A program made the translations under genes and the position numbers. DNA of 64,000 nucleotides from an archaeon. Lineage in GTDB: Archaea; Nanobdellota; Nanobdellia; Pacearchaeales; GW2011-AR1. Below the pieces are notes generated by a model. The model ran no database searches, was not told the origin of the DNA, and saw nothing but the letters and a program-made list of their open reading frames with translations. Location of the stretch: positions 22,229 to 86,228 of the forward strand of contig DAOVXQ010000004.1 of NCBI GenBank assembly GCA_030636025.1. The letters run 5' to 3'. Below are positions 1-10,601 of this stretch, piece after piece (position 1 is the stretch's first letter; every line of letters starts with the position of its first letter).

Positions 1-2
1 TA

Positions 3-362
3 ATGACAGAAGAATTTTGGACTGATGAAAATGGGGAGAGGGTAGAATTTATTCCTTTTTTTAGTGAGTTGTATAGGGATGACATATCCCGGGGATTAGA
101 TTCTAAGTATATTCTTAAAACATGTTCAGATTATTGCACATTTCATACAGGTAAGCCTCAAGAAGAACATTTTTTAGGAGAACTATTTCGTATTTGTAAG
201 ACAGTAGGTTATTTTGTTGGATTTAAAAAAGAGGATTTAGATGCCTATGATAATTTTCATAATGCTGGGCTTCCAGATAGTTTTCTTAGGTTAAAAAAGG
301 TTAAAGGAATTGAAGTTTTGTTTTTGACAGAAGAGACTATTAGAAGAATCAGAACCATTTAA
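3..362 (+). CDS. hypothetical protein (119 aa)
   Basis: ORF track; intact ORF, no family recognised. Confidence 0.5.
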   Translation: MTEEFWTDENGERVEFIPFFSELYRDDISRGLDSKYILKTCSDYCTFHTGKPQEEHFLGELFRICKTVGYFVGFKKEDLDAYDNFHNAGLPDSFLRLKKVKGIEVLFLTEETIRRIRTI

Positions 363-465
363 TTAGTCGTTTTTATTTCTCGAATTCTTTTAAATTAGTT
401 TGTTGAAAAAAATTGATTCATAAAATTAGGAAAAGACTTCTATATAAATTAATTGTGGGGTTTGA

Positions 466-651
466 TTATTCTTTTAAATCACTAATGCCGAGCATAAGAA
501 ATAACAATCCAATAAGGATTACAAACCAAACTAGTCCGCCCTTGAAAAAAGTTAGTGCTGCGTCTCCTATGCCCCAGACATTTGTCAACCAAGCATAGAT
601 TGGTGCAATTACTAATATTAATCCAAGCAAAATTTCTAACCATTTATTCAT
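466..651 (-). CDS. small membrane protein (61 aa)
   Basis: Two hydrophobic segments; AT-rich promoter-like upstream region on the minus strand. Confidence 0.5.
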   Translation of the reverse strand: MNKWLEILLGLILVIAPIYAWLTNVWGIGDAALTFFKGGLVWFVILIGLLFLMLGISDLKE

Positions 652-795
652 TGTATTAAAATAAATTAATATTTATTTATAAAGATTTATGTTGTTTTTT
701 ATAACCTATTGTATGGGTTGAAATGGTTTATTGAAATGTTTTTAATATTTATTTTTTATATAAATTTATAAATAGGTATAAATTTTAATTAATTC

Positions 796-1821
796 ATGGA
801 ACAAAAAGATTTAACTAAATTAAATATTCTTAAGCGACTTAGTCCTGGGACTGGGTTGAGAGAGGGTCTTGATGATATTCTTCGTGGGAAGCATGGGGCT
901 TTGATTGTTATTGGAAATCCTGCTGTTGCGAATCTTTTTGAAGGGGGTTTTAGGGTGAATTGTAAATTTAATTCAAAGAGATTAGCAGAGTTAGCTAAGA
1001 TGGATGGGGCGATTATATTGTCTGAGGATTTTAAGAAAATTCTTTATGCAAATACTTTTTTAGTTCCAGACAGGACACTTAGCACTATTGAAACTGGGAC
1101 AAGGCATCAGGCAGCTGAAAGAACTGCTAAACAGATAAATGGGTTGGTTATTGCTGTTTCTGAAAGAAGAGAGAAAATTACGGTCTATTATAAAAATAGC
1201 AAGTTTAGTGTGCAGCCCTCTACAGAGTTGTTAAGGAGGGCTACTGAGACATTGCAGATTTTAGAAAAACAAAGAGAGGTTTTTGATGAGTTGATTAGTA
1301 ATTTGAATGTTTTAGAAGTTACAAATTTGGTTTCTGTTAGTGATGTTTGCTCAATGCTTCAAAGAATGGAGATTATTAAAAAGATGGCAGATATTATCAA
1401 TGAATATATTGTTGCATTGGGGCGGGAGGGAATTATTGTAAGAATGAGGATGAAAGAGCTGGTTAAAGGAATTAATAAGGAAAAAGAATTTATTATTCAG
1501 GATTATGATATAAAAAATAATAAATTGAAGCAATTTTTTGAACTTAATTTTGAGAATTTGTTGGGGGCAGATAATGTTGCAAGTATTCTTTTTGGAGATT
1601 CTTCTGAAACAAGTATTTCTCCGAAGGGTTATAGAATTTTAAATAAAACCAGTTTAAATGAACCTGAAATTGATAATTTGATGAATAATTTTAAAAATTT
1701 TGAGGAAATATTAGATAAAGATGATGGGAAAATTAAACAAGTTCTTGGTGAGAAAACAGATGTTTTTCAAAAAGAGATTGCGAAGTTGAGGGAGCAAATA
1801 ATGATTGGGAAGAAGATTTAG
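796..1821 (+). CDS. disA: DisA-type diadenylate cyclase (c-di-AMP synthase), full-length with linker and HhH-like C-terminus
   Basis: DGA motif (MDGAIILSED), GTRHQAAER motif, DisA-like linker and C-terminal 'SPKGYRILNKTSL' HhH-like region. Confidence 0.88.
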   Translation: MEQKDLTKLNILKRLSPGTGLREGLDDILRGKHGALIVIGNPAVANLFEGGFRVNCKFNSKRLAELAKMDGAIILSEDFKKILYANTFLVPDRTLSTIETGTRHQAAERTAKQINGLVIAVSERREKITVYYKNSKFSVQPSTELLRRATETLQILEKQREVFDELISNLNVLEVTNLVSVSDVCSMLQRMEIIKKMADIINEYIVALGREGIIVRMRMKELVKGINKEKEFIIQDYDIKNNKLKQFFELNFENLLGADNVASILFGDSSETSISPKGYRILNKTSLNEPEIDNLMNNFKNFEEILDKDDGKIKQVLGEKTDVFQKEIAKLREQIMIGKKI

Positions 1822-1904
1822 GTAGTGTAAATATTTTTTTTATTTTTCCAAGATTGTAAATGTTTTCGTAGGTTTTTTAAACTTGAGATTCGTGTTTACA
1901 CTAC
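1822..1904. repeat. 10-bp perfect inverted repeat GTAGTGTAAA ... TTTACACTAC bounding the disA/adhesin intergenic region
   Basis: Arms 1822-1831 and 1895-1904 read directly. Confidence 0.7.
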
Positions 1905-1909
1905 AAAAA

Positions 1910-4900
1910 ATGGTGTATAAGAGGTATATAAAACGAAAGGGAAAACTTTGTGGTCCATATTATTATGAAAGTTATAGAGGCGAAGATGGAAAAGTTCATT
2001 CAAGATATTTGGCTAATTATAAACCTAAGAAAAATCATAAGAAATTATTTTTGATTTTAGGAATTGTTTTTGGAATTTTTATTTTATTATTGGCAGGAAA
2101 CATAAATTATAGTCTAACTGGAAAGGTTGTTTCAAATGTGACTGAAGTTGATTTGGAAATTGCTGGAAAAATGGCTGAAAAGAAGTTGGTTAGTAGCAAG
2201 GATATACGGGAACATATTGGTTTGAATGTTAAACAAGGGATTTTTGAGGAGAATAAGGTGATGGAGTTTGATTTGCCTGAGGGAAAAGTTGAATTAGAAT
2301 TTGATTTATTGGACTATGGTTCTTGGGAGGAAAGCGATGTTGAGAGCGAGGTTGAGGCAGAGAATTTTGATATTTTGGTTGAGGAAAGTTCTGAGAAATA
2401 TAAATGGGGGTATGATATTAAATTGAATGATTTGAATTTTATGGCTCGGATTGATGTTAAAAGTTCGGATAATATTAAGATAATTGATAATCAAACATTA
2501 AAAATAGGAAATAGTTATATTAGTTTTTCTGATTTAGCTGATGAAGGTTATAGTTTGAGTGTGGATAGTCCTGTTGTTTTGAGTGAGGTTAATGTTTCTT
2601 TAGATGAATTGAATGTGAGCGAGGTTAATGTGAGTGAGATGAATGTTACTGAAATTGTTGTTAATGAGAGTGAAATAGATACTGGTGAAAACATAACCAG
2701 TATTGTGAATGAAAGTTTGCCGGAGGTTATTGGAAATATAAGTGAAGAGATAAACATAACTCTGCCTGAAGAAAATATTATTCAAGAAATAAATGAAACA
2801 ATAGAAACTAATTTGTCTGAAGAGTTAGAAAGTGAAATTGATGAAATAGATATCGAGGAAGTTGAAGTAGAAGATGTGGAAATTGAAGTAGAAGATGTGG
2901 AAATTGAAGTAGAAGATGTGGAAGATGTAGAACAACCAATTGAAGAAAAAGAAAATGATGAAGGAGATGTAGTTGGAATAACTGGAAATATAATTCGAGG
3001 GTTAACGGGTTTTGTTGTTAATGGGTTTGGGGGCATAACGGGGTTTGCTGTTCAAGAGCAGAGAACTGTTTCAATTTATATTCAGAGGGATTTTTCCCTA
3101 AGGGATGACTCTGGTGAGCCTAATGGGACAAATGTAAGTGTGGGAGATATGATTAATCTTGACCCGTTTATAATTATTTTAATTTCAAAAGCAGAGCACT
3201 TGGATGAAAACAGGGGGTTTGTTTCGGATATTTATGATGAGGTTAAGGAAAAAGATGGAAATTGGAGTGAGATAATTGGGGGTGGCGAGTATGTTCGGGT
3301 TACATTTGAGGAGAATTTGACAATGGACAAGGATATAACTTTGTTTGCAAGAGGGGTTGGAGGTAATGCACAAATTGAAGTTTATAGAAAAGAGGGTAAT
3401 GAGGTTATTGCTTTGTTTGAAAATATCAGTGAAGAAAATTGGTATAAGATTTATTTAACTAATTTAGGTGTGGAGGTTAATGAAGATGTTTTTGATTTGA
3501 AAGTTCTTGGAAGTGTGGAGTTTGATTATATTGTTGACCCTGTTGGAGATAATGGGACAGCTACTGATGGGAATACGGTGTTTAGGTGTGGGACAATTAC
3601 TGAAAGTGGGGTTTTTGTGATGAATCAGTCTATTACAAATAATAGTTTGACAGGAGATTGCATTAATATAACTGTTGCAAATGTGGAGCTTAATTGTAAT
3701 GGAAGTTATATTTCAAGTAATGGTTCTTATACAGGCATTTATTCTGACCAGTTGAATACAACGATTAGAAATTGCAATATTAGTGTGGGGGCAGGTTCTG
3801 GAGGTTATGGGATTGAATTAAATAATGCAAATAATTCTTATGTTTATAATAATACTTTGAATGAGCAGAATAGGGGATTATATTTATTTTCAACTAATAA
3901 TTCCATAATAGAAAACAATACTGTAAATCTAAATAGTTATGGGATATATATTTTAGAAAGTTTAAATAATAATTTAACAAATAACACTGTAAATTCAAAT
4001 TCAAATGAAGGAATTTATATTATAGATAGTCTCTCTCACACTTTAACAAATAATATAGCAAATAACAATATTAAAGATGGAATAGAACTTGCTGAATGGG
4101 TAGTGGGGGAAGATCTTATTAATGAAGGACATATTTTAACAAACAATATTGCAAATAATAATAGTGATAGCGGGATAGTTATTTCAAGAGTAGATTATAG
4201 TATTTTGACAAATAACACTGCAAATTTAAATGGAGATAATGGGATTACTAATATAAATGGATATAATAATAATTTAACAAATAATACTTTAAATTCAAAT
4301 GCTTGGGGGATATCTTTGAGTGGACCTTCAAATATATTGTTAAACAATAATATTTGGAATTGTACTGATTCATCTTATGGCTGTTTAAATCTTTGGTCGT
4401 CAGAAAATAATGTGATTTCTGGAGGGATTATTAATTTGTCTGCAGGTTATTTAATTCATATGGAATCAGATTTAACCCCTGGAGATAATAATCGGTTTAT
4501 TGATATCCAGTTAATTGGAGCAACATTAAATGATACTTATTTATTTGGCAATACTATAAACCACACTTTCTTAAATTGCTCTTATAATTCTTCAAAAGAA
4601 TATGTGGAAACAGGGAGCGAGCTAATCAGAAAATGGTACTACCAAGCATATGTTAATGACACTTCTGGGAATGCTGTTTCTGGTGCAGATGTTTTGGGTT
4701 ATAATGTGTCAGGGAGTTTAGATTTTAATGCAACTACTAATTCGAGTGGGTGGATAAATAAAACAGAAGTGACAGAGTATGTTAATTCAGGCGGGACAAA
4801 GAGTTATTATTCTTTGTATAGTGTTAATGCGAGAAATTCGAGTTATGCTGACGGGATTGTTTCGACGAATATATCTGGGAATTTGTTAAATGATACAATA

Positions 4901-7072
4901 ACTATGTCTGAAGTTGCTGGTTGTGGTTGGCTGACTAGTTCTGGGACATATTCGCAGTCGCAAAATATAATTGATAATGGATTGCTTCATGATTGTATTA
5001 ATATAACTGCACAGAATGTAACATTTGATGGTAAGGGATTTTATATTTCAAGTAATGTTTCTGTTTCTGGGATTTACTCTAATCAATTAAATACAACTAT
5101 TAGGAATTGTAATGTGAGTATTATTCCAAGCGGTTATGGTATTAAGTTTGTTAGTGCAAATAATTCTTATGTTTATAATAATACTTTGAATGAGCAAAGT
5201 AGAGGATTATTTTTTTCTTTAACTTCTAATACAAAAATAATAAATAACACATTAAATTCAAATAATGATGGAATTTATCTTGCTTCAAACTCAAACCATA
5301 ATCAGATTACAAATAATACTGTAAATTCAAATACTTACGGAATTTTCCTTCACACAAGTTCAAACAACACTATATCAAATATAACTGCAAATTCGAATGA
5401 TATTGGAATTGATTTTGCGGTTAGTTCAAATAATAGTTTAACAGATAATACTGTAAATTCAAATAGGGTTGGAATTTATCTTGTTTCAAGCTCAAATAAT
5501 AATTTAACAAACAACAATATTTGGAACTGCACAACTACTAATTTGGGTGGTTTATATCTTAATGATGCAGATAACAACACAATTTCAGGAGGAATTATTA
5601 ATTTAAGTTCAAACGATTTGATTCGTTTTATAACAAACTCAGACAACAATAAATTCAGCGATATTCAGTTAATTGGAGCAACAACAAATGATACTTATGT
5701 GACTGGGACATCTGTAAATAATACTTTTTTGAATGTAAGTTATGATAATACAAAAGAATATGTGGAAACAGGGAGCGAGCTAATCAGAAAATGGTATTAC
5801 CAAGCATATGTTAATGACACTTCTGGAAATGATTTTGCAGATGCAAATGTTACTGGTTTTAATTCAACAGGTGATTATGTTTTTAATTTGACTGCTAATG
5901 CGAGTGGGTGGACTTCTATTGGTGAGATAATTGATTATGTGAATTTTGGCGGGACAAAGAATTATTATTCTAATTATACGATTTATGCGCGGAATGCGAG
6001 TTTGTCGACTGATTCTCATACTTATAATGTTAGTTTGGAGCTGAATAATTTGGCTGATAGTTTTGAGATTGATAATATTGACCCTGTTGTTTCTTTGCGA
6101 GATATTCCGAGTTCTACTTCCTCGACGACGATTAATTATAATTATAATGTGACTGACAATTCGAGTGTTTCGAGCTGTTCTTTGATTTTGGGTGGGGCTG
6201 TTGTTGCTTCTGATACAGATGTTAATAATTCAGGAGCTAATGAAACAATTACTTATACAACTTCTGCTGGGACTCATATTTATTATGTTAGTTGCAATGA
6301 TTCTGCATTGAATGTTGGGAATTCGAGTTCTGGAACAATTGTTGTTATTTCTACGACGACGACTGTTGTTACTAGTGGGGGTGGGGGCGGAGGAACTTCA
6401 ATTAGGACAATTTCTTTGAAGATAGAGTTTCCTTCTGATTTTTCAGAAGAGCCTGGCAAGATAGAAGTTCCAATTACAATTAATAATAATGGGCAGACTA
6501 ATCTGCGAGGAGTTAGTTTGACGAGTCATATTTTAAAAGATTTCGAATTGAGCGATGTAAGAACAGAATTTAACCAGAGTTCTTTTGATTCTATTTCTGC
6601 AGGGGAGAAAGAAAATGTTGTTCTTACTGCTTATGCAGACTTGGATGCGATGTCTTTATATGAGCTTGTTGTGAATGTGAGTTCGACGACTCCAGCTTAC
6701 AACACAGATAATAGTTTGATTCTTAATCTTGCTGGAGCAAATGTGACGACGGTTCAGAAAATGATTGTGTTTACTGAGGATATGATTGTTGGGAATGCTG
6801 AATGTTTAGAATTAAAAGAAATGGTTGAAGATGCTCAGAAATCTTTTGAACAAGGTGATTTTGAAGGGGCGATTTTGAAATCACGGACTGCTGTCGAGGC
6901 GTGTAAAGAATATATTTCAGGAGTTCAACAACCAATTTATGCAGAAAAACCCAAATTAGATTTTTCTATTTATTTAATTATCGGAGTTATTGTTGCAGTT
7001 CTTTTTGGAATAATTTTTAATTTAGTGAAGGTTATAATATTTAGGAAGAAAGGCGGGAAAAGAAAGGTTTAA
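1910..7072 (+). CDS. giant membrane-anchored surface protein with NosD-like parallel beta-helix repeats (likely start at 1910)
   Basis: N-terminal TM, many NN-T-N/NNxxNN beta-helix repeats, two copies of a 'KEYVETGSELIRKWYYQAYVNDTSGN' module, Ser/Thr/Gly linker, C-terminal TM. Confidence 0.8.
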   Translation: MVYKRYIKRKGKLCGPYYYESYRGEDGKVHSRYLANYKPKKNHKKLFLILGIVFGIFILLLAGNINYSLTGKVVSNVTEVDLEIAGKMAEKKLVSSKDIREHIGLNVKQGIFEENKVMEFDLPEGKVELEFDLLDYGSWEESDVESEVEAENFDILVEESSEKYKWGYDIKLNDLNFMARIDVKSSDNIKIIDNQTLKIGNSYISFSDLADEGYSLSVDSPVVLSEVNVSLDELNVSEVNVSEMNVTEIVVNESEIDTGENITSIVNESLPEVIGNISEEINITLPEENIIQEINETIETNLSEELESEIDEIDIEEVEVEDVEIEVEDVEIEVEDVEDVEQPIEEKENDEGDVVGITGNIIRGLTGFVVNGFGGITGFAVQEQRTVSIYIQRDFSLRDDSGEPNGTNVSVGDMINLDPFIIILISKAEHLDENRGFVSDIYDEVKEKDGNWSEIIGGGEYVRVTFEENLTMDKDITLFARGVGGNAQIEVYRKEGNEVIALFENISEENWYKIYLTNLGVEVNEDVFDLKVLGSVEFDYIVDPVGDNGTATDGNTVFRCGTITESGVFVMNQSITNNSLTGDCINITVANVELNCNGSYISSNGSYTGIYSDQLNTTIRNCNISVGAGSGGYGIELNNANNSYVYNNTLNEQNRGLYLFSTNNSIIENNTVNLNSYGIYILESLNNNLTNNTVNSNSNEGIYIIDSLSHTLTNNIANNNIKDGIELAEWVVGEDLINEGHILTNNIANNNSDSGIVISRVDYSILTNNTANLNGDNGITNINGYNNNLTNNTLNSNAWGISLSGPSNILLNNNIWNCTDSSYGCLNLWSSENNVISGGIINLSAGYLIHMESDLTPGDNNRFIDIQLIGATLNDTYLFGNTINHTFLNCSYNSSKEYVETGSELIRKWYYQAYVNDTSGNAVSGADVLGYNVSGSLDFNATTNSSGWINKTEVTEYVNSGGTKSYYSLYSVNARNSSYADGIVSTNISGNLLNDTITMSEVAGCGWLTSSGTYSQSQNIIDNGLLHDCINITAQNVTFDGKGFYISSNVSVSGIYSNQLNTTIRNCNVSIIPSGYGIKFVSANNSYVYNNTLNEQSRGLFFSLTSNTKIINNTLNSNNDGIYLASNSNHNQITNNTVNSNTYGIFLHTSSNNTISNITANSNDIGIDFAVSSNNSLTDNTVNSNRVGIYLVSSSNNNLTNNNIWNCTTTNLGGLYLNDADNNTISGGIINLSSNDLIRFITNSDNNKFSDIQLIGATTNDTYVTGTSVNNTFLNVSYDNTKEYVETGSELIRKWYYQAYVNDTSGNDFADANVTGFNSTGDYVFNLTANASGWTSIGEIIDYVNFGGTKNYYSNYTIYARNASLSTDSHTYNVSLELNNLADSFEIDNIDPVVSLRDIPSSTSSTTINYNYNVTDNSSVSSCSLILGGAVVASDTDVNNSGANETITYTTSAGTHIYYVSCNDSALNVGNSSSGTIVVISTTTTVVTSGGGGGGTSIRTISLKIEFPSDFSEEPGKIEVPITINNNGQTNLRGVSLTSHILKDFELSDVRTEFNQSSFDSISAGEKENVVLTAYADLDAMSLYELVVNVSSTTPAYNTDNSLILNLAGANVTTVQKMIVFTEDMIVGNAECLELKEMVEDAQKSFEQGDFEGAILKSRTAVEACKEYISGVQQPIYAEKPKLDFSIYLIIGVIVAVLFGIIFNLVKVIIFRKKGGKRKV
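2861..2923 (+). repeat. three tandem 21-nt units encoding (V/I)EVEDVE
   Basis: gttgaagtagaagatgtggaa / attgaagtagaagatgtggaa x2. Confidence 0.85.
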
Positions 7073-7106
7073 AAAAAAGAGTGTTTTAAATTTATAGAAA
7101 GAGAAA

Positions 7107-8147
7107 ATGAAAAAAAGAGGAATAAAAAAGGTGAGAAAGAGTAAATCGAAAAAGGTGCAATTAGAAAAAAAAGAAATTGTTATAAAAAAGGAAGAAGTGA
7201 AAATTTTTTCTGATAAAATATTGAATTTGAAAAGAGAGATTGGAAAAGTGGTTATTGATCAGGATGAAGTTGTGGACGGGCTTGTAAGAGCTTTAATTTG
7301 CAATGGGCATGTTATTGTCGAGGGAGTTCCAGGAATAGCTAAGACCTTATTAATTAAGGCATTAGGGGCGGTTAGTTGTTGTGATGTTAAAAGGGTGCAA
7401 TTTACAGTGGATTTATTGCCTACAGATATTGTTGGGCTTACAATCTATAAGAAAAACAAGGGGTTTGAAGTAATTAGGGGGCCGGTTTTTACGAATTTTT
7501 TAATTGCAGATGAAATAAATAGGAGTCCCCCAAAAACACAATCAGCATTATTGGAGGCCATGCAGGAAAATCAGGTTACCATTGGTAGAAATACTTGTGT
7601 TCTTCCAAAACCATTTTTTGTTATGGCTACTCAAAATCCAATAGAATTAGAAGGAGTTTATAGTTTGCCAGAAGCACAATTGGACAGGTTTTTATTTAAG
7701 TTATTGATAAATTATCCAAAGAAAGATAAAGAAAAAATAATAATGAAGCAAAATATTGACCTTAAACCTTTTGAGAATTTTGCTTTGAAAAAAGTTATTT
7801 CTGTGAATGATGTAATAAAAATGCAGGCATTGGTTAAGAAAATTCATTTGAGTGAAACAATTGAGGATTATATAGTTAATATTGTTGATGCTACGAGAGA
7901 TAAGAATGGGAAGTATGCCAAATATATTCAGTGGGGCGGTTCTCCGAGGGCGACGATTGGATTGTATATTTCCAGCAAGGCAGAGGCATTGATGAATGGT
8001 CGGACTTTTGTTAAGCCAGAGGATGTCAAGAAGGTCGTATTAGATGTTTTAAGGCATCGGATGATTTTGACTTATGAGGCAGAGACAAAAGAAATTTCTG
8101 TAGATTGGTTAATAGAAAATATATTAAATGAAATTCCAATGCCTTAA
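7107..8147 (+). CDS. MoxR-family AAA+ ATPase
   Basis: GVPGIAKT Walker A, ADEINRSPPKTQSALLEAMQE, PEAQLDRF. Confidence 0.92.
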   Translation: MKKRGIKKVRKSKSKKVQLEKKEIVIKKEEVKIFSDKILNLKREIGKVVIDQDEVVDGLVRALICNGHVIVEGVPGIAKTLLIKALGAVSCCDVKRVQFTVDLLPTDIVGLTIYKKNKGFEVIRGPVFTNFLIADEINRSPPKTQSALLEAMQENQVTIGRNTCVLPKPFFVMATQNPIELEGVYSLPEAQLDRFLFKLLINYPKKDKEKIIMKQNIDLKPFENFALKKVISVNDVIKMQALVKKIHLSETIEDYIVNIVDATRDKNGKYAKYIQWGGSPRATIGLYISSKAEALMNGRTFVKPEDVKKVVLDVLRHRMILTYEAETKEISVDWLIENILNEIPMP

Positions 8148-8149
8148 AA

Positions 8150-9049
8150 ATGGGAAAGTTAAATGTTGATTTTTCTAAGGCCATAGATAAATTTGAATTT
8201 TTAATGAAAAAAAGATTTTCAGTAAAAAAAGTTTTTTATCGGCGACTTTTTCGGGGAAAGGGAAAAGAATTTGATTCTTATAGGGCATATACTCCAAATG
8301 ATGATGCAAGTATGATAGATTGGAAAGCAACTATGAAATCGGGTAACCAGCCCCTTGTTAAACAGTATGTTGAAGAAAAAGATCTCGAAGTTTTTTTTAT
8401 AGTTGATGTTGGGGATAATATGCTGTTTGGTTCAGGAAAATATTTAAAGGGAGAGATAGCCGCAGAAGTTTCTGCTTCTATAGCTCATTGGATGATTAAA
8501 TCTCGGAATAAAATTGGATTTGTTCTTCAGGGAAATAATGCGACGAGGATTAGGAAGGTTTATGGGGGGGTGGAGCAATTTTATTTTTTTGCAAAAGATT
8601 TGAGAAATGCGAAATTATATGGTGGCAATTCTGACTTGAAGAAAGTTTTGAGAATATTGAGCCCTCATTTAAAAAAAGTTTCTGCGGTTTTTATAATTTC
8701 AGATTTTATAAATATTGATGAAGAGTATGTTAAAATTTTTAAAGAATTTGCATTAAAATATGAGACAATCGGGATAATGGTTCGGGATAGGGTTGATGTG
8801 CAACTTCCGAATTTAAACAGGGAAGTTATTGTTGAAGACATTTATACAGGGGAGCAGAGATTGATAAATCCTGGTTTGATAAGGCACCAGTATGAAAAAA
8901 ATGCTATTGAACAAAAAAAGAAGATTGAGAAAATTTTTAAGGTTGCAGGAGCAGATTTGTTGACATTATATACTGATAAAGATTTTATAAATCCTTTAGT
9001 TGATTTTTTAACCTCGAGGATTAAAAATGCGAGGCATATTAGAAGATGA
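8150..9049 (+). CDS. DUF58 family protein
   Basis: GKGKEFDSYRAYTPNDDASMIDWKATMKSG typical of DUF58; directly downstream of MoxR. Confidence 0.9.
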   Translation: MGKLNVDFSKAIDKFEFLMKKRFSVKKVFYRRLFRGKGKEFDSYRAYTPNDDASMIDWKATMKSGNQPLVKQYVEEKDLEVFFIVDVGDNMLFGSGKYLKGEIAAEVSASIAHWMIKSRNKIGFVLQGNNATRIRKVYGGVEQFYFFAKDLRNAKLYGGNSDLKKVLRILSPHLKKVSAVFIISDFINIDEEYVKIFKEFALKYETIGIMVRDRVDVQLPNLNREVIVEDIYTGEQRLINPGLIRHQYEKNAIEQKKKIEKIFKVAGADLLTLYTDKDFINPLVDFLTSRIKNARHIRR

Positions 9050-9966
9050 TAATTTTCACACACCCACAATATTTGGTATTGCTTTTTAGTATTCCAATTC
9101 TTATATTTGTTCATATTCTTTCTCTTAGGAGTGTAAAGAAAAAATCAATTAAATTTGTTAATTTTGATGCAATAAAAAGAATTAGAGGGGTTGAAGTATT
9201 TTCAAAAAATTTGACTATTTTGTATATAAGTATGATAATGGTTGTTTTAATTATTTTTTCTATTTCTGGAATGAGTATAACCCGACAGGCAACCGCAAGT
9301 GATTTGTCTTTTATTTTAGTTATTGATGCTTCAATGAGTATGGGTTCTGTGGATATTTTTCCTAGCAGGATTGATGCAGCGAAAGAGGCAGCTATAAATT
9401 TTTTAGAGATGATTCCAGAAAAAACAAAATTAGGAATTGTTTCCTTTTCTGGGAGTGCATTTATAGAACAAGAATTAACAGAAGATAAACAGATGATTAA
9501 AAATTCTATAGGGAATGTTAATATAAAATCTGTTGGGGGGACAGATATTTTTGAAGCCATAACAACTTCTGTGAATATGTTAAGGGGAGAAGAGGGCAAG
9601 ACAATTATCCTTATTAGCGACGGGCAAGCGAATATAAATGCCATTCAAAATATTGTAGATTACAGTAATAAAAATAATGTTATGATTCATTCGCTTGGGG
9701 TTGGGACAAAAGAGGGGGTTGAAGGTAAATCTGGCGCTGTTTTCAAAATTTCAGAAGATAGTTTAAGAACTATTGCTGAAAAAACTGAAGGAAGATATTA
9801 TAATATTGATGAGGTAGAAGATTTTTATTCTTCTTTAAATGAAATTATAGATGTAACAGAAAAAAGAGCGGTTTATTCTCTTTCTTTATATTTGATGATT
9901 TCTGTTTTAGTTCTTTTTATTATTGATTTTATTCTCATTAATACGAGATATAGAATTCTTCCTTAA
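9046..9966 (+). CDS. VWA-domain membrane protein (BatA-like)
   Basis: MIDAS-type DASMSMG, TM at both ends, overlaps the DUF58 ORF. Confidence 0.9.
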   Translation: MIIFTHPQYLVLLFSIPILIFVHILSLRSVKKKSIKFVNFDAIKRIRGVEVFSKNLTILYISMIMVVLIIFSISGMSITRQATASDLSFILVIDASMSMGSVDIFPSRIDAAKEAAINFLEMIPEKTKLGIVSFSGSAFIEQELTEDKQMIKNSIGNVNIKSVGGTDIFEAITTSVNMLRGEEGKTIILISDGQANINAIQNIVDYSNKNNVMIHSLGVGTKEGVEGKSGAVFKISEDSLRTIAEKTEGRYYNIDEVEDFYSSLNEIIDVTEKRAVYSLSLYLMISVLVLFIIDFILINTRYRILP

Positions 9967-9973
9967 TAAAAAA

Positions 9974-10495
9974 TTATTTGTGTTTTCTTTTTGGTTTGGA
10001 TTTTTTGTGTTTGTTCTGTTTTTTCTTTATAATCTTTTTTACTACCTTCGGTTTCTTATTTTTTATTATATTATTGAAATTATTAATTAGATTTGAAACA
10101 TCCTCTTTTTTTATTTCATTTTCTGAATATAATGCATAAGAAATTTCGTCGCAAAAATTTGTAAAATCTTTTTTTCTTTTCCCCCTTAGTTTTTGGGTAA
10201 TTTCTTTATAAGTTAATTGTGATTTTTCTTTCAAATATTCTTTAAAAAATTTTTTTACTTTTTTATCAAAAGCCAATAAATCTTGTTTAGGGTTTCTTGT
10301 TCTTGTTATTCTTATTGTTTTTTTTGTTTTTTTTGTTTTTTTTTGTCCATGCTTTTTTCTAATTTTTTGAATTATTATAATTATAATTAATATAAATATT
10401 ATTACAATTAAAGATATTATAAAAAAACTTAATTTCATTTTTAGACTGCTGTCTTTTATATAATTAAATATGTCTGTTAAAAATTCCCTTCTCAT
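9974..10495 (-). CDS. hypothetical membrane protein, Lys-rich C-terminus
   Basis: N-terminal TM then basic tail; convergent with the VWA gene. Confidence 0.6.
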   Translation of the reverse strand: MRREFLTDIFNYIKDSSLKMKLSFFIISLIVIIFILIIIIIIQKIRKKHGQKKTKKTKKTIRITRTRNPKQDLLAFDKKVKKFFKEYLKEKSQLTYKEITQKLRGKRKKDFTNFCDEISYALYSENEIKKEDVSNLINNFNNIIKNKKPKVVKKIIKKKQNKHKKSKPKRKHK

Positions 10496-10601
10496 TTTAA
10501 TTAAATAAATGAAATAAGTATAAAAATGTTTTTATTAGCAAGATTTAAATAATTAAGAACTCTTTTAAGGAATTGTTTGTTGTGAAGATAAATTTAATAA
10601 A

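Noticed and set aside
2782-3036. Ser/Thr-rich antisense ORF
   Set aside because: Mirror of the acidic repeat region of the surface protein; codon-complement artefact.
9111-9644. 177-aa minus-strand ORF
   Set aside because: Fully antisense to the convincing VWA gene; no own promoter or family features.
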